Below, in pieces: positions 1-9,550 of a stretch of DNA of 64,000 nucleotides. Position 1 is the stretch's first letter. Each line of letters starts with the position of its first letter. This DNA comes from an uncultured Bacteroidales bacterium. Its GTDB lineage: Bacteria > Bacteroidota > Bacteroidia > Bacteroidales > Bacteroidaceae. The translations under genes were made by a program, and so were the position numbers. Location of the stretch: assembly GCA_902775385.1 (NCBI GenBank), contig CACYMI010000002.1:1-64000 (forward strand). Direction: 5' to 3'. Under the pieces are notes generated by a model. The model worked only from the letters and a program-made list of their open reading frames with translations. It did not search any database and had not been told where the DNA came from.

Positions 1-678
1 CTCGATGATGCCAATCTTAGAAGAAACCTTAGAGCCACCCATGATGGCAACGAAGGGACGCTTGATGTTAGAAAGTACGTTGTCAACAGCCTGAACCTCT
101 TTCTCCATCAGGAAGCCGAGCATCTTGTTGTCAGCATCGAAGTAGTCAGCGATAACAGCTGTAGAAGCGTGCTTACGGTGAGCGGTACCGAAAGCGTCCA
201 TTACGTAGCAGTCAGCATAAGAAGCCAGTGTCTTTGCGAAATCCTTCTGACGGCCCTTCATTTCTTCCTTGGCAGCCTTGTATGCGGGATCTTCCTTGTC
301 GATACCTACGGGCTTGCCTTCCTCCTCGGGGTAGTAACGCAGGTTCTCGAGCAACAGAACCTCACCCATCTTCAGGTTAGCAGCAGCCTCCTGAGCCTTA
401 GCGCAGTCAGGAGCGAACTTAACCTCAGCAACGCCAAGAGCCTTTGCTACGGCATCCTTAATCTGACCCAGAGAAAGCTCGGGCTTAACCTTGCCCTTTG
501 GCTTACCCATGTGACTCATGATGATAAGTGCGCCACCACCCTCAAGGATGTGCTTCAGTGTGGGAACTGCACCGCGGATACGGGTGTCATCGGTAATAAC
601 TCCCTCTTTCAAGGGTACATTGAAATCAACACGAACGATTGCCTTCTTGCCGGCAAAATTGTACTCGTTAATAGTCAT
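1..678 (-). CDS. pgk: Phosphoglycerate kinase, N-terminal part (gene runs off the window)
   Basis: Glycolytic enzyme that transfers phosphate from 1,3-bisphosphoglycerate to ADP in the cytosol. The 226 codons present begin [20 protein letters not shown] and hold the conserved N-domain substrate signature VRVDFNVP, the SHMGKPKG basic loop, [27 protein letters not shown] and [11 protein letters not shown]. These are the usual PGK blocks in the usual order. The C-terminal nucleotide-binding half lies beyond base 1. The start is ATG at 678, 40-odd bases below a full promoter. The only long reading frame on the other strand here is its shadow. Confidence 0.97.
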   Translation of the reverse strand, partial: MTINEYNFAGKKAIVRVDFNVPLKEGVITDDTRIRGAVPTLKHILEGGGALIIMSHMGKPKGKVKPELSLGQIKDAVAKALGVAEVKFAPDCAKAQEAAANLKMGEVLLLENLRYYPEEEGKPVGIDKEDPAYKAAKEEMKGRQKDFAKTLASYADCYVMDAFGTAHRKHASTAVIADYFDADNKMLGFLMEKEVQAVDNVLSNIKRPFVAIMGGSKVSSKIGIIE

Positions 679-726
679 CTTTTCTTGATATTTATAATAA
701 AAACAATCTGTCTCTTTAATTGCCCG

Positions 727-758
727 CAAAGTTATGGCTATTTCTTGAATTCTCCAAA
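727..758 (-). promoter_or_regulatory. Promoter of pgk
   Basis: On the minus strand TTTG (755-758), a 20-base spacer and TAACTTTG (727-734) match the Bacteroidota -33/-7 consensus. Transcription would start near 720, giving a leader of about 40 bases before pgk. The promoter lies inside the last codons of nth. Confidence 0.7.
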
Positions 759-1385
759 TTTTCTTGCACAAATATGAAGAATGCCACACTCTTCACATTT
801 GGGCGAACGTGCTGTGCATACATATCTCCCGTGAAGGATGAGCCAGTGGTGTGCAAGGGGAATGGTTTCTTTGGGAAAATATTTAGTAAGAGTGCGCTCC
901 ACACTTAGGGGTGTCTTGCATGAATCCGGCACCAGTCCTATGCGATGGCTAACCCTGAAAACATGTGTGTCAACGGCCATTGCCGCTTTCTGAAATATCA
1001 CACTTTGGATGACGTTTGCCGTCTTTCTTCCTACGCCTGGAAGTTTTATCAGATCCTTTAAGTCTGATGGTACAATTCCCTGGTATTCATTATGTAATAT
1101 CTTTGCCATTTCTGAAAGATGCTTGGCTTTGCTATTTGGATACGAGACGCTGCGTATATACTCATACAGTACTTCTGGGGTGGCTGCAGCCATTGCTTCG
1201 GCAGTGGGGAAGTCATGAAACAGACGAGGGGTAACCTGATTGATCCGTCTGTCGGTGCATTGGGCGCTTAGAATTACTGCTACAAGCAATTCGAAGGGAG
1301 TGTTATAATGCAATTCTGTCTTTGCTTCGGGCATTTCTTGCTGAAAGAATTCCTGTACTTGCCGGTATAGTTCTTTTCTTGTCAT
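738..1385 (-). CDS. nth: Endonuclease III (base-excision repair glycosylase/AP lyase)
   Basis: DNA glycosylase and AP lyase that removes oxidised pyrimidines. At 215 residues it has the normal length. It shows the helix-hairpin-helix [12 protein letters not shown] with its catalytic lysine, the catalytic aspartate in [12 protein letters not shown], and the C-terminal [4Fe-4S] ligands C-x6-C-x2-C-x5-C in [18 protein letters not shown] chose the ATG at 1385 (MTRKELYRQ) over an ATG 16 codons upstream because the family starts there and the extra residues are not conserved-looking. A -7-like TATTTTTG lies at 1411-1418 on the minus strand. Confidence 0.95.
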   Translation of the reverse strand: MTRKELYRQVQEFFQQEMPEAKTELHYNTPFELLVAVILSAQCTDRRINQVTPRLFHDFPTAEAMAAATPEVLYEYIRSVSYPNSKAKHLSEMAKILHNEYQGIVPSDLKDLIKLPGVGRKTANVIQSVIFQKAAMAVDTHVFRVSHRIGLVPDSCKTPLSVERTLTKYFPKETIPLAHHWLILHGRYVCTARSPKCEECGILHICARKFGEFKK

Positions 1386-1482
1386 TATGCTTGGATTCTG
1401 TTTGGATTTACAAAAATACGGATTTTTTCCCATCTCTTCTATAATAATGGACGTTTTGTTTCGCTAATCTTACACTTATTTG

Positions 1483-1490
1483 TAATTTTG
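1483..1490 (+). promoter_or_regulatory. Probable -7 promoter element of the M64 peptidase gene
   Basis: TAATTTTG matches the Bacteroidota -7 consensus TAnnTTTG, 20 bases before the GTG start. No well-spaced -33 box is visible. Confidence 0.45.
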
Positions 1491-1510
1491 CTGCACTAAA
1501 TTAGAATATT

Positions 1511-2800
1511 GTGAAGTTGGTAGTTGTTTCTTTTCTGTTGTTTCTCGCCCGCTGCCCCGGCGTTGTGGCTCAGGATTTCGGTGAGTGGTTTCTGGATAAA
1601 ACCCTGCGCTTGGATTATATCTTTTCGGGCGATAACCGTAGCCAATACGTATTCCTGGATGAGATGAAATGTTCGGAAGGGTGGTTTGGCAGGCGTGTCA
1701 ATATGGATTCTCTGCTTTTGCGGGGAAACGGACAGTTGTGTATGACAGATAGTGAAACCGGATCAGTTCTTTACCGTCATTCATTCAGTACGCTTTTTCA
1801 GGAGTGGCAGGGAACTGAGGAGGCAACATGTGTCCGGAGATCGTTTGAGAATGTTTTCCTGGTTCCCTTTCCAAAGCGTTCTGTTGATATCACAATTTCC
1901 CTGACTGACAACCACGGTATGGTGAAGAGTGAAATGAGACACCATGTTGACCCGCAAGATATACTGATAAGGAAAGTCGGAAAGAATGCTGATGTATGTT
2001 GGCGGTATCTGAAACAGCATGGTGACAGCAGGTGTAAGATAGATGTGGCTTTTGTCTCGGAAGGGTATCAGGAAACAGAGATGGCGATCTTTCTTCAGGA
2101 TTGTCAGGCTTCCATGGATGCCTTGCTGGCCCACGAGCCTTTCCGGTCGATGGCTGAAAGGTTCAACTTTGTGGCGGTTATGATACCGTCTGAAGACAGC
2201 GGGGTCAGTATACCGCATCTCAAGCAATGGAAGAATACTGTTCTGGGAAGTACTTTTGATACGTTTTACAGCGACAGATACCTCACTACTTTACAGTTGA
2301 AGAATCTGCATGATGTCCTTAACGGTGTCCCTTATGAGCATATTGTCATTCTTGCTAATACAGACAACTATGGTGGCGGAGGTATTTACAACAGCTATCT
2401 GATGTCGGCTGCTCATAATGAAAAGAACCTGCCTGTGGTGGTTCATGAGTTCGGGCATAGTTTTGCCGGGCTTGCGGACGAATATTATTACGATGATCAG
2501 TATGAGTCTATGTATCCGTCTGATACGGAACCGTGGGAACCTAATATAACTACGCTGGTTAATTTCAATGCCAAATGGGCAGATATGCTGACCGAAGGTG
2601 TGGAGATTCCAACCATGCCGACTGGTAAGGATGTGTTTACCCGGTTAGGTGTCTATGAGGGCGGAGGGTATCAGTCCAAGGGGGTATTCAGGCCTGTTCA
2701 GGAGTGCAGGATGAAGATAAATGAGGCGCCATTCTTCTGCCCGGTATGCGAGAGATCTATCCGTAGAATGACAGATTTTAATACGAGGCAGGGAAATTGA
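1511..2800 (+). CDS. Secreted M64-family (IgA-peptidase-like) zinc metallopeptidase
   Basis: 429 residues with a cleavable signal peptide (hydrophobic residues 3-20, ending GVVAQ). The zinc-binding site is HEFGHSFAGLADEYYY, with HEFGH at residues 312-316, the hallmark of peptidase family M64. The region before it (IDVAFVSEGYQETEM, residues 177-191) is also typical. The family was named for an IgA-cleaving Clostridium enzyme; the substrate here is unknown and may be a host or dietary protein. The start codon is GTG; the signal peptide begins directly after it and no earlier start fits. Export to the periplasm or beyond is inferred from the signal peptide. Confidence 0.88.
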   Translation: MKLVVVSFLLFLARCPGVVAQDFGEWFLDKTLRLDYIFSGDNRSQYVFLDEMKCSEGWFGRRVNMDSLLLRGNGQLCMTDSETGSVLYRHSFSTLFQEWQGTEEATCVRRSFENVFLVPFPKRSVDITISLTDNHGMVKSEMRHHVDPQDILIRKVGKNADVCWRYLKQHGDSRCKIDVAFVSEGYQETEMAIFLQDCQASMDALLAHEPFRSMAERFNFVAVMIPSEDSGVSIPHLKQWKNTVLGSTFDTFYSDRYLTTLQLKNLHDVLNGVPYEHIVILANTDNYGGGGIYNSYLMSAAHNEKNLPVVVHEFGHSFAGLADEYYYDDQYESMYPSDTEPWEPNITTLVNFNAKWADMLTEGVEIPTMPTGKDVFTRLGVYEGGGYQSKGVFRPVQECRMKINEAPFFCPVCERSIRRMTDFNTRQGN

Positions 2801-2834
2801 TAATCTGTCCTTCGTCGGTAATTATATGGATGCC

Positions 2835-3110
2835 TTAGTGCCGATATCTTCTCCTTCCGAATAATGACCGGAAGGCTGAGATGATGCTCATGCCAAGTCG
2901 TATTCCTTCGTATATGGCCAGCCCGTTGCTTACAATCTGGCTGATGCGGGTGGTGTTTTTCTTGACGGTCTTGGCTGGCGAAATAATCCCCTGGACCTTA
3001 TATTTGATATTGGCCTTGGATGCTTTCAGTTCTTTTCTGACCTGCTGTTTGCTTTCACGTAGCGCTTGCAGAACGTCAATTCGGGAAGATATGCTGGCGG
3101 GGTTGTCCAT
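2835..3110 (-). CDS. Small basic hypothetical protein, third gene of the YtxH/holin-like set
   Basis: A 91-residue basic protein of no family I can name with certainty. It has a Lys/Arg/Gln-rich first half (QQVRKELKASKANIKYKVQ), a weak hydrophobic stretch (NGLAIYEGIRLGMSIISAF), and a terminal RSLFGRRRYRH. I chose the ATG at 3110 because it follows the stop of the upstream gene by four bases; an ATG ten codons earlier would overlap that gene. The tight spacing indicates co-transcription with the holin-superfamily and YtxH genes, so a peripheral membrane role is likely. No signal peptide is visible. Confidence 0.75.
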   Translation of the reverse strand: MDNPASISSRIDVLQALRESKQQVRKELKASKANIKYKVQGIISPAKTVKKNTTRISQIVSNGLAIYEGIRLGMSIISAFRSLFGRRRYRH

Positions 3111-3114
3111 GGTG

Positions 3115-3483
3115 CTATTCCTCCTCTTCTTTGTTGTCAACGAATAATTGGGCCATCATGCGTGCTAGCGGCTGGGTAATCCATGCTTTGCGTTTGCTGT
3201 AGAAAAGGACCAGTAATATTGTAACTATACAGGATGTTGCCAGAAACCCTAACGGAATGCTGTTCAGCAGGCTTCCAATCCAGTAGGCCAATGCAAAGGT
3301 CAGGAACAATAGAATGATTGCGCCTAGCAGAAGGCAAATAGCTGCAATAGCTACGGCGGAAAGGATTACGGTGGTCTTCTCCGCCGCATCTATTGCAAGA
3401 TATCTCTTCTGCAGATTCAGGTAATGTTTGACTTCCAGAATGATTTCCTTGATATCTTCTGTATATTTACCTGCTCCAATCAT
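3115..3483 (-). CDS. Phage-holin-superfamily membrane protein (Phage_holin_3_6 / DUF1469)
   Basis: A 122-residue protein with an amphipathic N-terminal helix (KYTEDIKEIILEVKHYLNLQ), two transmembrane segments around residues 36-62 and 70-92, and an acidic tail KEEEE. This is the layout of the DUF1469/holin-3 superfamily. The name comes from sequence similarity to holins; in Bacteroidota these proteins sit beside YtxH genes and are linked to envelope stress rather than lysis. The middle gene of a three-gene operon, 20 bases after the YtxH gene. Confidence 0.85.
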   Translation of the reverse strand: MIGAGKYTEDIKEIILEVKHYLNLQKRYLAIDAAEKTTVILSAVAIAAICLLLGAIILLFLTFALAYWIGSLLNSIPLGFLATSCIVTILLVLFYSKRKAWITQPLARMMAQLFVDNKEEEE

Positions 3484-3503
3484 GTTTTTGCCAGACGATG
3501 TTG

Positions 3504-3719
3504 TTATTCAGCCTCTTCCTTAGTAGATTGCAGTTCCTCGGCAATTTCTTCCACCAGGTCGGACATTTCCTTGCGGTTCAGGCGGATACCACGCTTGCGT
3601 AGCGCCTCAGCGATTTTCTCACGTGTGTCGGAACCCTTTTCGGGTGCAAAGAGTAAACCACAGGCGGCACCGACTGCAGCGCCACCAACGAATGCTAACA
3701 GATAATTAATTGCTTTCAT
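3504..3719 (-). CDS. YtxH-domain membrane protein
   Basis: A 71-residue protein. One N-terminal glycine- and alanine-rich membrane segment (YLLAFVGGAAVGAACGLLFAP) is followed by the YtxH signature PEKGSDTREKIAEA and a charged helical tail. YtxH proteins are small stress-associated membrane proteins without a known enzymatic activity. First gene of the operon with the holin-superfamily protein and the small basic protein. A TATATTTG -7-like element lies at 3759-3766 on the minus strand. Confidence 0.9.
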   Translation of the reverse strand: MKAINYLLAFVGGAAVGAACGLLFAPEKGSDTREKIAEALRKRGIRLNRKEMSDLVEEIAEELQSTKEEAE

Positions 3720-3840
3720 AATGACAACTTCAATAATGTTTATTATGTAAAATCATTGCAAATATATGTTATTTTTTCTTATTCTAATGTTATTAAGGTG
3801 CATTTTATTTATAATTTAACACTTATTTTAAAAATATGTG

Positions 3841-3871
3841 TTGCGTACGTGAGGAAAAATGGTTAATTTTG
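3841..3871 (+). promoter_or_regulatory. Promoter of the SPOR lipoprotein gene
   Basis: TTG at 3841-3843, a 20-base spacer and TAATTTTG at 3864-3871 match the Bacteroidota consensus. The predicted start near 3878 leaves a leader of about 45 bases. Confidence 0.7.
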
Positions 3872-3923
3872 CACCAAAATATATGGAAGAAATTTAAACA
3901 ACCATTTTTTTACAGTTAAAAGT

Positions 3924-4421
3924 ATGAAAAAAACATTATTGATGGGCGCTGCTATTTGTGCAGTATTTGCGATGACTTCATGTAAGAGTAAAGAAAGTGC
4001 TTACAAGAAGGCTTATGAGAAGGCTAAGGCACAGCAGGAGAATGTGGTTCCTGTTACCCCTGCTACTCCCCAGACCACTACTCCTGTAGCTGTTACTCCT
4101 GCAGCTCCTGTAACTACAACTCCTGCAGCTGACTATAGCAATGTGGCTGTCCGTACGGAGAGTGTCTCTCTTGTTAATGGTGCTCCCTTGAAGGCTTACA
4201 GCGTAGTTGTAGGCAGTTTTAGCGTACAGAGTAATGCAACTGCATTGAGTAATACGCTGGCCGGTAAGGGTTATACTCCCCGTGTTGTCAGGGCTGCGGT
4301 AAACGGAGCTGACTGGTATCGTGTGATTGCGACAAGTTATGATACTAAGGCTGAGGCAGCCCAAAGCCGTGCAGCTCTTGAAGGCCAGTATCCTGGTGCT
4401 TGGTTGCTGTATCAGAAATAA
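3924..4421 (+). CDS. SPOR-domain lipoprotein
   Basis: A 165-residue lipoprotein: signal peptide with lipobox MTSC (cysteine at residue 20), a Lys-rich segment, a Pro/Thr/Val linker (residues 40-70), and a C-terminal SPOR domain (about 92-165, SYSVVVGSFSVQSNA...YRVIATSYDTKAEA). SPOR domains bind denuded glycan strands in septal peptidoglycan, so the protein probably acts in the periplasm at the division site, anchored by lipid. The linker is of low complexity and may vary between strains. Confidence 0.9.
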   Translation: MKKTLLMGAAICAVFAMTSCKSKESAYKKAYEKAKAQQENVVPVTPATPQTTTPVAVTPAAPVTTTPAADYSNVAVRTESVSLVNGAPLKAYSVVVGSFSVQSNATALSNTLAGKGYTPRVVRAAVNGADWYRVIATSYDTKAEAAQSRAALEGQYPGAWLLYQK

Positions 4422-4454
4422 TATGTGTTCTTTTCTGTTTGTTGTCAATAATAA

Positions 4455-4874
4455 GTGGGAAGAATTCTTTCTGTAGATTATGGGGTCCGTCGTACAGGGT
4501 TAGCTGTGACGGACCCTTTGAAAATAATTGCAGGCGGACTGACAACAGTTGAGACGCCTCAGCTAATGAGGTTCCTGAAGGATTATTCTGCAAGGGAGAC
4601 GGTGGAGCGATTCGTGGTAGGTTTTCCCAGGCAGACTAACGGAAGGGATAGCGAGAATCTGCCCAGGGTACTTGCTTTTGTGGAACAACTGAAAAAAACT
4701 TTTCCGGGTGTTCCCGTAGATATGTGGGATGAACGCTACACTAGTGTTCTGGCTCACCAGACGATGTTGCAGAGCGGCATTGGTAAGAAGGCCCGTCAGA
4801 ATAAGGCGCTGGTAGATGAGATAAGCGCTACCATTATTCTGCAAGGATGGATGGAGGGACGGGGGAATCTGTAA
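4455..4874 (+). CDS. ruvX: Putative Holliday junction resolvase RuvX (YqgF)
   Basis: 139 residues, the usual length. RNase H-fold nuclease with the first acidic residue in ILSVDYGVRRTGLAV, the second-strand motif VVGFPRQTNG and the third acidic site in VDMWDERYTS, followed by DEISATIILQ. The family is linked to pre-16S rRNA maturation and to Holliday-junction resolution. The start codon is GTG at 4455; the family begins M-x-R-I-L-x-V-D-Y-G, so no upstream start is needed. It lies 33 bases after the SPOR gene and 34 before def. Confidence 0.93.
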   Translation: MGRILSVDYGVRRTGLAVTDPLKIIAGGLTTVETPQLMRFLKDYSARETVERFVVGFPRQTNGRDSENLPRVLAFVEQLKKTFPGVPVDMWDERYTSVLAHQTMLQSGIGKKARQNKALVDEISATIILQGWMEGRGNL

Positions 4875-4908
4875 ATCGGAAAATAAGAATCAAATACAAT
4901 ATATAATT

Positions 4909-5466
4909 ATGATATTGCCCATTTATACGTTCGGCCAGCCTGTTTTACGCAAGGTGGCCGGAGATATTGATAAGGATTATCCTAATCTGGAGCAACTGAT
5001 TCGCGATATGTATGATACCCTGGATAAAAGCGAGGGTATCGGATTGGCTGCCCCGCAGGTAGGTCTTGATATCAGGCTGGTTGTAATTAATCTGGATATT
5101 ATCAGCGAGGATTATCCTGAATACAAAGGATATATCCGTACGTTTATAAATCCATACATAGAAGAGTATGACGAGACTGAGACGGATATTATGGAGGAGG
5201 GCTGCCTTAGTCTGCCTGGTGTTCATGAAAGTGTAAAACGCCCCAAGAAAATACGTGTTACCTATCAGGATGAGAATTTCCAAGAGCATGATGAATGGGT
5301 GACCGGTTATCTGGCCCGTGTTATGCAGCACGAGTTTGATCATCTTGACGGTGTTGTTTTCACCGATCATCTTACCGGTCTGCGCAAACAACTTACGAAG
5401 ACCAAACTGCAACAGATTATTAAGGGCAAATTCAGCTGCTCCTACAAAGTGAAAGTAAAAAGGTAG
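4909..5466 (+). CDS. def: Peptide deformylase
   Basis: Removes the N-formyl group from new proteins. The three metal-site motifs are intact: GIGLAAPQVG, EEGCLSLPG (cysteine ligand) and QHEFDHLDG (two histidine ligands and catalytic glutamate). 185 residues, normal for the Bacteroidota type. It sits between ruvX and a TPR gene, the usual neighbourhood in this phylum. Confidence 0.97.
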   Translation: MILPIYTFGQPVLRKVAGDIDKDYPNLEQLIRDMYDTLDKSEGIGLAAPQVGLDIRLVVINLDIISEDYPEYKGYIRTFINPYIEEYDETETDIMEEGCLSLPGVHESVKRPKKIRVTYQDENFQEHDEWVTGYLARVMQHEFDHLDGVVFTDHLTGLRKQLTKTKLQQIIKGKFSCSYKVKVKR

Positions 5467-5477
5467 GGGTCTATACG

Positions 5478-7463
5478 TTGGGTAAGTCGCGTTTTATCAT
5501 ATTGCTAGCTCTTTTCTGTTTTTTTTCATCAGAAAGGGTGTGTATGTGTTACGCTCAAATCAATACGGACAGAGTTCTTCTGATGGGGCGTAATGCTTTA
5601 TACTTTGAGGATTATGTCTTGGCTATTCAACGATTCAATATGGTTATAAGTGCCAAACCCTGGTTGGGTGAGCCTTATTTTTACAGGAGTCTGGCCAAGT
5701 ATTATCTGGAGGATTACCAGGGAGCCGAGATTGACTGCGGTGTTGCCTTGGAACGTAATCCTTATATGTGCAATTACTATCAGCTGCGTGCTTTATGCCG
5801 CATAAACCAGGCGCGTTACGAACTGGCAGCTGAAGATTTTGTCCAGGCTCTGAAAATTAATCCGTTAGAGAAATCCTGCTGGCATAATCTGGTTCTTTCC
5901 TACATAGAGCTCAAACAGTATGAGCGGGCTGACTCGGCCTTGGATGTTATGATTCATAATTGGCCTAAAGTCCCTGAACAGATGACTCTCAAGGCTCAGG
6001 TGGCGCTGCTCAAAACAGATACCGTGGCCGCTGAAAAGTGGGTGGACCGCGCCCTGGAACTGAATGAGTACGAAGGAAATGCCTGGAGTATGAAGTCTAT
6101 GTTCCAGGCTGAGAGGGAGGAGTACGCTTTGGCTGAGCAGAGTCTTGACAAAGCCATCCTGCAATCTCCCAAGCTTTCCACATTGTATATAAACAGAGCG
6201 CTGGCCCGATATAATCAGGATAATCTGCGAGGAGCGATGTCTGATTATGATGCTGCTATAGAGATAGCTCCCAACAGCTATCTGGCTCATTACAACAGAG
6301 GTCTTCTGCGTGCAAGTGTTGGAGAGGATAACCTGGCTATCGAGGATTTGAATTTTGTGCTGAGGATTGAGCCGGATAACACGATTGTTTTATATAACAG
6401 AGCATTGCTCTTGGATAATGTAGGTGACTACAAGGGGGCTATCAGGGATATCAGTGCCGTTATAAAAGATTACCCCGAGTTTTGGGAAGGCTACCGCAAG
6501 CGTGCCGAGATACGAAGAAAAGTCGGTGATGTCTATGGGGCGGAGCGGGATGAGTTCAAAATTCTTCAAGCTCATATGGCTGTGACTACTGGAACCTACA
6601 AGAGTTCCGGTAAGACCCGCAAGATGAGCCAGCATAATATTGAAGACTATGACAAACTGGTGGAGGAGGATATCCATGAGACGGACAACCAGTATGTAAG
6701 CGAATATCGCGGCAAGGTTCAGAACAGGCAGGCTGACCTTAAACCAGAGCCTCTGTACATCTTTACCTATTACAAGCTTCAGTCAGATGTCAGGTTATAT
6801 GTGGCCTACAGCCGGGAATTGGACAAACTGAATACCCGTTCAGTTCTGCCCTCAACATTATATCTTACATGTGAAGAGGGGAATATGACGACAGCTCAGC
6901 TTGAGACTCATCTGGCCTCTATTGCTGAGACGACGTCGGCCATCGAGGCCAAGGGCATGGTCAGGGAGCTGCTGTTCAAACGGGCGCTGGATTATTATCA
7001 TGTAAGGGACTTTGAGAACGGTATAGCCGATATGGATACCTATGTACTGAAATACGGAGATGATGTATTCTCCCTGATGCTCAGAGCCCAGTGCAGGTAT
7101 GCGCAACTGGAGGTGACCAGCACAACGGCTCAGGCAGCTGACTTGCGATTGGGCTATCTTATGGTGATGCAGGATTACAACCGTGCACTGGATATCTTGC
7201 CGCAATCTCCGTACTTGCATTATAACCTGGGATGTATGATGATAAAACTGGCTGACTATACGGGAGCTGTAAACGCTTTCACCAAGGCGATCGAACTGGA
7301 TTCCCACTTCCCCGATGCATACTATAGCCGTGGAGTTGCCTATATTCTCTGCGGTAAATTGTCAGAGGGGCTCAGTGACCTTAGTCAGGCCGGCGAATAT
7401 GGTTTGTATTCTGCCTATAACCTGATTAAGAAGTACTCTAATGAGAAAAAACAGGTTGAATAA
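5478..7463 (+). CDS. Exported tetratricopeptide-repeat protein
   Basis: 661 residues. After a signal peptide (residues 1-27, ending CYAQ) come tandem TPR units through about residue 290 (for example GEPYFYRSLAKYYLEDYQGA and STLYINRALARYNQDNLRGA), a non-repeat charged middle (about 295-420) and more TPRs near the C-terminus (PYLHYNLGCMMIKLADYTGA). TPRs are protein-binding scaffolds; no catalytic domain is seen. The start is an inferred TTG 12 bases after the def stop, chosen because the signal peptide follows at once. Probably co-transcribed with def. Confidence 0.88.
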   Translation: MGKSRFIILLALFCFFSSERVCMCYAQINTDRVLLMGRNALYFEDYVLAIQRFNMVISAKPWLGEPYFYRSLAKYYLEDYQGAEIDCGVALERNPYMCNYYQLRALCRINQARYELAAEDFVQALKINPLEKSCWHNLVLSYIELKQYERADSALDVMIHNWPKVPEQMTLKAQVALLKTDTVAAEKWVDRALELNEYEGNAWSMKSMFQAEREEYALAEQSLDKAILQSPKLSTLYINRALARYNQDNLRGAMSDYDAAIEIAPNSYLAHYNRGLLRASVGEDNLAIEDLNFVLRIEPDNTIVLYNRALLLDNVGDYKGAIRDISAVIKDYPEFWEGYRKRAEIRRKVGDVYGAERDEFKILQAHMAVTTGTYKSSGKTRKMSQHNIEDYDKLVEEDIHETDNQYVSEYRGKVQNRQADLKPEPLYIFTYYKLQSDVRLYVAYSRELDKLNTRSVLPSTLYLTCEEGNMTTAQLETHLASIAETTSAIEAKGMVRELLFKRALDYYHVRDFENGIADMDTYVLKYGDDVFSLMLRAQCRYAQLEVTSTTAQAADLRLGYLMVMQDYNRALDILPQSPYLHYNLGCMMIKLADYTGAVNAFTKAIELDSHFPDAYYSRGVAYILCGKLSEGLSDLSQAGEYGLYSAYNLIKKYSNEKKQVE

Positions 7464-7527
7464 TGAAAAAACATCCAAATTGATGAAAACTTTTAACTTA
7501 CTTTTTTCTGTTTTAACATATTATATT

Positions 7528-7535
7528 TAAATTTG
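7528..7535 (+). promoter_or_regulatory. Probable -7 element upstream of thrS
   Basis: TAAATTTG fits TAnnTTTG, 37 bases before the thrS start. The T-rich stretch upstream gives no clear -33 TTTG at the right distance. Confidence 0.45.
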
Positions 7536-7572
7536 CAGCTCATTTTGACCGAATAACAAAATACAACGATAT

Positions 7573-9525
7573 ATGATTAAGATTACTTTTCCTGACGGTT
7601 CAGTACGCGAGTATGAGGCTGGCGTAACTGGTCTTCAGATTGCAGAGAGCATCTCTTCACGTTTGGCACAAGATGTTGTTGCCTGCGGTGTAAACGGTGA
7701 AACGGTGGAGTTGAACCGCCCAATCAGCCAGGATGCTAAGGTTGTTTTGTACAAGTTCGATGACGAGGAAGGCAAGCATGCCTTCTGGCATACCAGTGCC
7801 CACTTGCTGGCTGAGGCATTGCAGGAGTTATATCCAGGTATTCAGTTCGGCTTCGGTCCTGCCGTAGAGAATGGTTTCTTCTATGATGTTTTGCTACCTG
7901 GCGGCGAGATGATTAAGGAGGGTGATTTCAAGCAGATTGAGGATAAAATGATTGAACTGGCACGTAAGGATGAGCCTGTTATTCGTAAGGAAATCAGCAA
8001 GGCCGACAGCCTGAAGTTCTTTGCTGCAGGCGGTCAGACTTACAAGTGTGAGCACATTGAGCAGGATTTGGAAGACGGAACTATCACCACCTATACACAG
8101 GGAAGTTTTACTGATTTGTGTAAGGGTCCCCATATTGTTTCTACAGGTATTATCAAGGCTGTTAAGCTGATGAGTGTGGCGGGTGCATTCTGGCGTGGTG
8201 ATGCTACTAAGGATCAGATGCAGCGTCTCTACGGTATCTCTTTCCCCAAAAAGAAGATGCTGGATGAATATCTAGTTGTTCTGGAGGAGGCTAAGAAGCG
8301 TGATCACCGTAAAATCGGTAAGGAGATGGAACTCTTTATGTTCTCTGAACGTGTGGGAAAGGGCTTGCCCATCTGGCTGCCCAAGGGTACTGATATGCGT
8401 CTGCGTCTTCAGGATATGCTGCGACGCATCCAGAAGAAATATGGCTATCAGGAGGTTATCACTCCCAATATCGGTGGTAAGAACCTTTATCAGACCTCTG
8501 GACACTGGGATCATTATGGAAAGGACAGTTTCCAGCCTATACAAACTCCCGAGGAAGGTGAAGAGTACTTGCTCAAACCCATGAACTGTCCTCACCACTG
8601 TGAGATATATGCCAATAAGCCCCGCAGCTACCGCGACCTTCCTTTCCGTTGTGCAGAGTTTGGTACTGTTTACCGTTATGAGCAGAGTGGTGAACTGCAT
8701 GGACTGACCCGTGTCCGTTGCTTTACCCAGGATGATGCGCATATCTTCTGCCGTCCAGATCAGGTTAAGGATGAGTTTATTAAGGTGATGGAGATTATTC
8801 AGCATGTGTTCCGTATCTTTGACTTCAAGGAGGAGAGTGTCGAGGTGCAGATTTCCCTACGCGATCCTCAGGATACAGAGAAGTATATCGGCAGCGACGA
8901 AGATTGGGCCACAGCTGAGCAAGCTATTATTGATGCCTGTGCCGAGAAGGGTATGAAAGCAAAGACAGAGTTGGGTGAAGCAGCCTTCTATGGTCCCAAG
9001 CTTGACTTCATGGTAAAGGATGCAATCGGGCGTCGCTGGCAGTTGGGTACCATTCAGGTGGATTATCAGTTGCCACAGCGCTTCCAACTCGAATACATCG
9101 GTGAGGACAATGCCAAGCATCGCCCCGTTATGATTCATCGTGCACCCTTCGGCAGTATGGAGCGTTTCTGTGCTGTACTTATCGAACATACAGCTGGTCA
9201 TTTTCCGTTGTGGCTAACGCCTGACCAAGTGGCTATACTGCCTGTAAGCGAGAAGTATGTGGAGTATGCCCAGCAGGTTAAGGAATACTTTGACAGCCAG
9301 GAAGTCCGTTCATATATTGATGACCGTAACGAGAAGATCGGACGTAAGATCCGCGATAATGAAATGAAGCATATTCCTTATATGATTATTGTCGGCGAAA
9401 AAGAGCAGGCTGAAGGTACTGTAAGCTATCGTCAGCAGGGTGGTGGAGAGCAAGGAACAGTAAAATTTGAAGATTTTGCAAAGAAAATTAACGAATTGGT
9501 GCGTCAAATGACGGAAAATTCGTAA
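7573..9525 (+). CDS. thrS: Threonyl-tRNA synthetase
   Basis: Charges tRNA-Thr with threonine. 650 residues: N-terminal TGS domain (1-62), the SAD editing domain with its [11 protein letters not shown] metal motif, class II catalytic core with [15 protein letters not shown], the motif 2 region [18 protein letters not shown] and the motif 3 region [11 protein letters not shown], then the anticodon-binding domain ([15 protein letters not shown]). All key residues seem present. It heads the thrS-infC-rpmI-rplT block, the conserved bacterial order. Confidence 0.98.
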   Translation: MIKITFPDGSVREYEAGVTGLQIAESISSRLAQDVVACGVNGETVELNRPISQDAKVVLYKFDDEEGKHAFWHTSAHLLAEALQELYPGIQFGFGPAVENGFFYDVLLPGGEMIKEGDFKQIEDKMIELARKDEPVIRKEISKADSLKFFAAGGQTYKCEHIEQDLEDGTITTYTQGSFTDLCKGPHIVSTGIIKAVKLMSVAGAFWRGDATKDQMQRLYGISFPKKKMLDEYLVVLEEAKKRDHRKIGKEMELFMFSERVGKGLPIWLPKGTDMRLRLQDMLRRIQKKYGYQEVITPNIGGKNLYQTSGHWDHYGKDSFQPIQTPEEGEEYLLKPMNCPHHCEIYANKPRSYRDLPFRCAEFGTVYRYEQSGELHGLTRVRCFTQDDAHIFCRPDQVKDEFIKVMEIIQHVFRIFDFKEESVEVQISLRDPQDTEKYIGSDEDWATAEQAIIDACAEKGMKAKTELGEAAFYGPKLDFMVKDAIGRRWQLGTIQVDYQLPQRFQLEYIGEDNAKHRPVMIHRAPFGSMERFCAVLIEHTAGHFPLWLTPDQVAILPVSEKYVEYAQQVKEYFDSQEVRSYIDDRNEKIGRKIRDNEMKHIPYMIIVGEKEQAEGTVSYRQQGGGEQGTVKFEDFAKKINELVRQMTENS

Positions 9526-9530
9526 TTTTG
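9523..9530 (+). promoter_or_regulatory. Internal -7-like element at the thrS/infC junction
   Basis: TAATTTTG fits the Bacteroidota -7 consensus. Its first three bases are the TAA stop codon of thrS. It may give infC-rpmI-rplT their own transcript. The nearest TTG (9496-9498) is four bases too far for an ideal -33 box. Confidence 0.4.
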
Positions 9531-9550
9531 CACCCGATTTAAAATAATTA

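Noticed and set aside
169..777. A 202-codon frame on the plus strand over pgk
   Set aside because: It is the antisense shadow of the pgk start; the minus strand holds all conserved PGK blocks.
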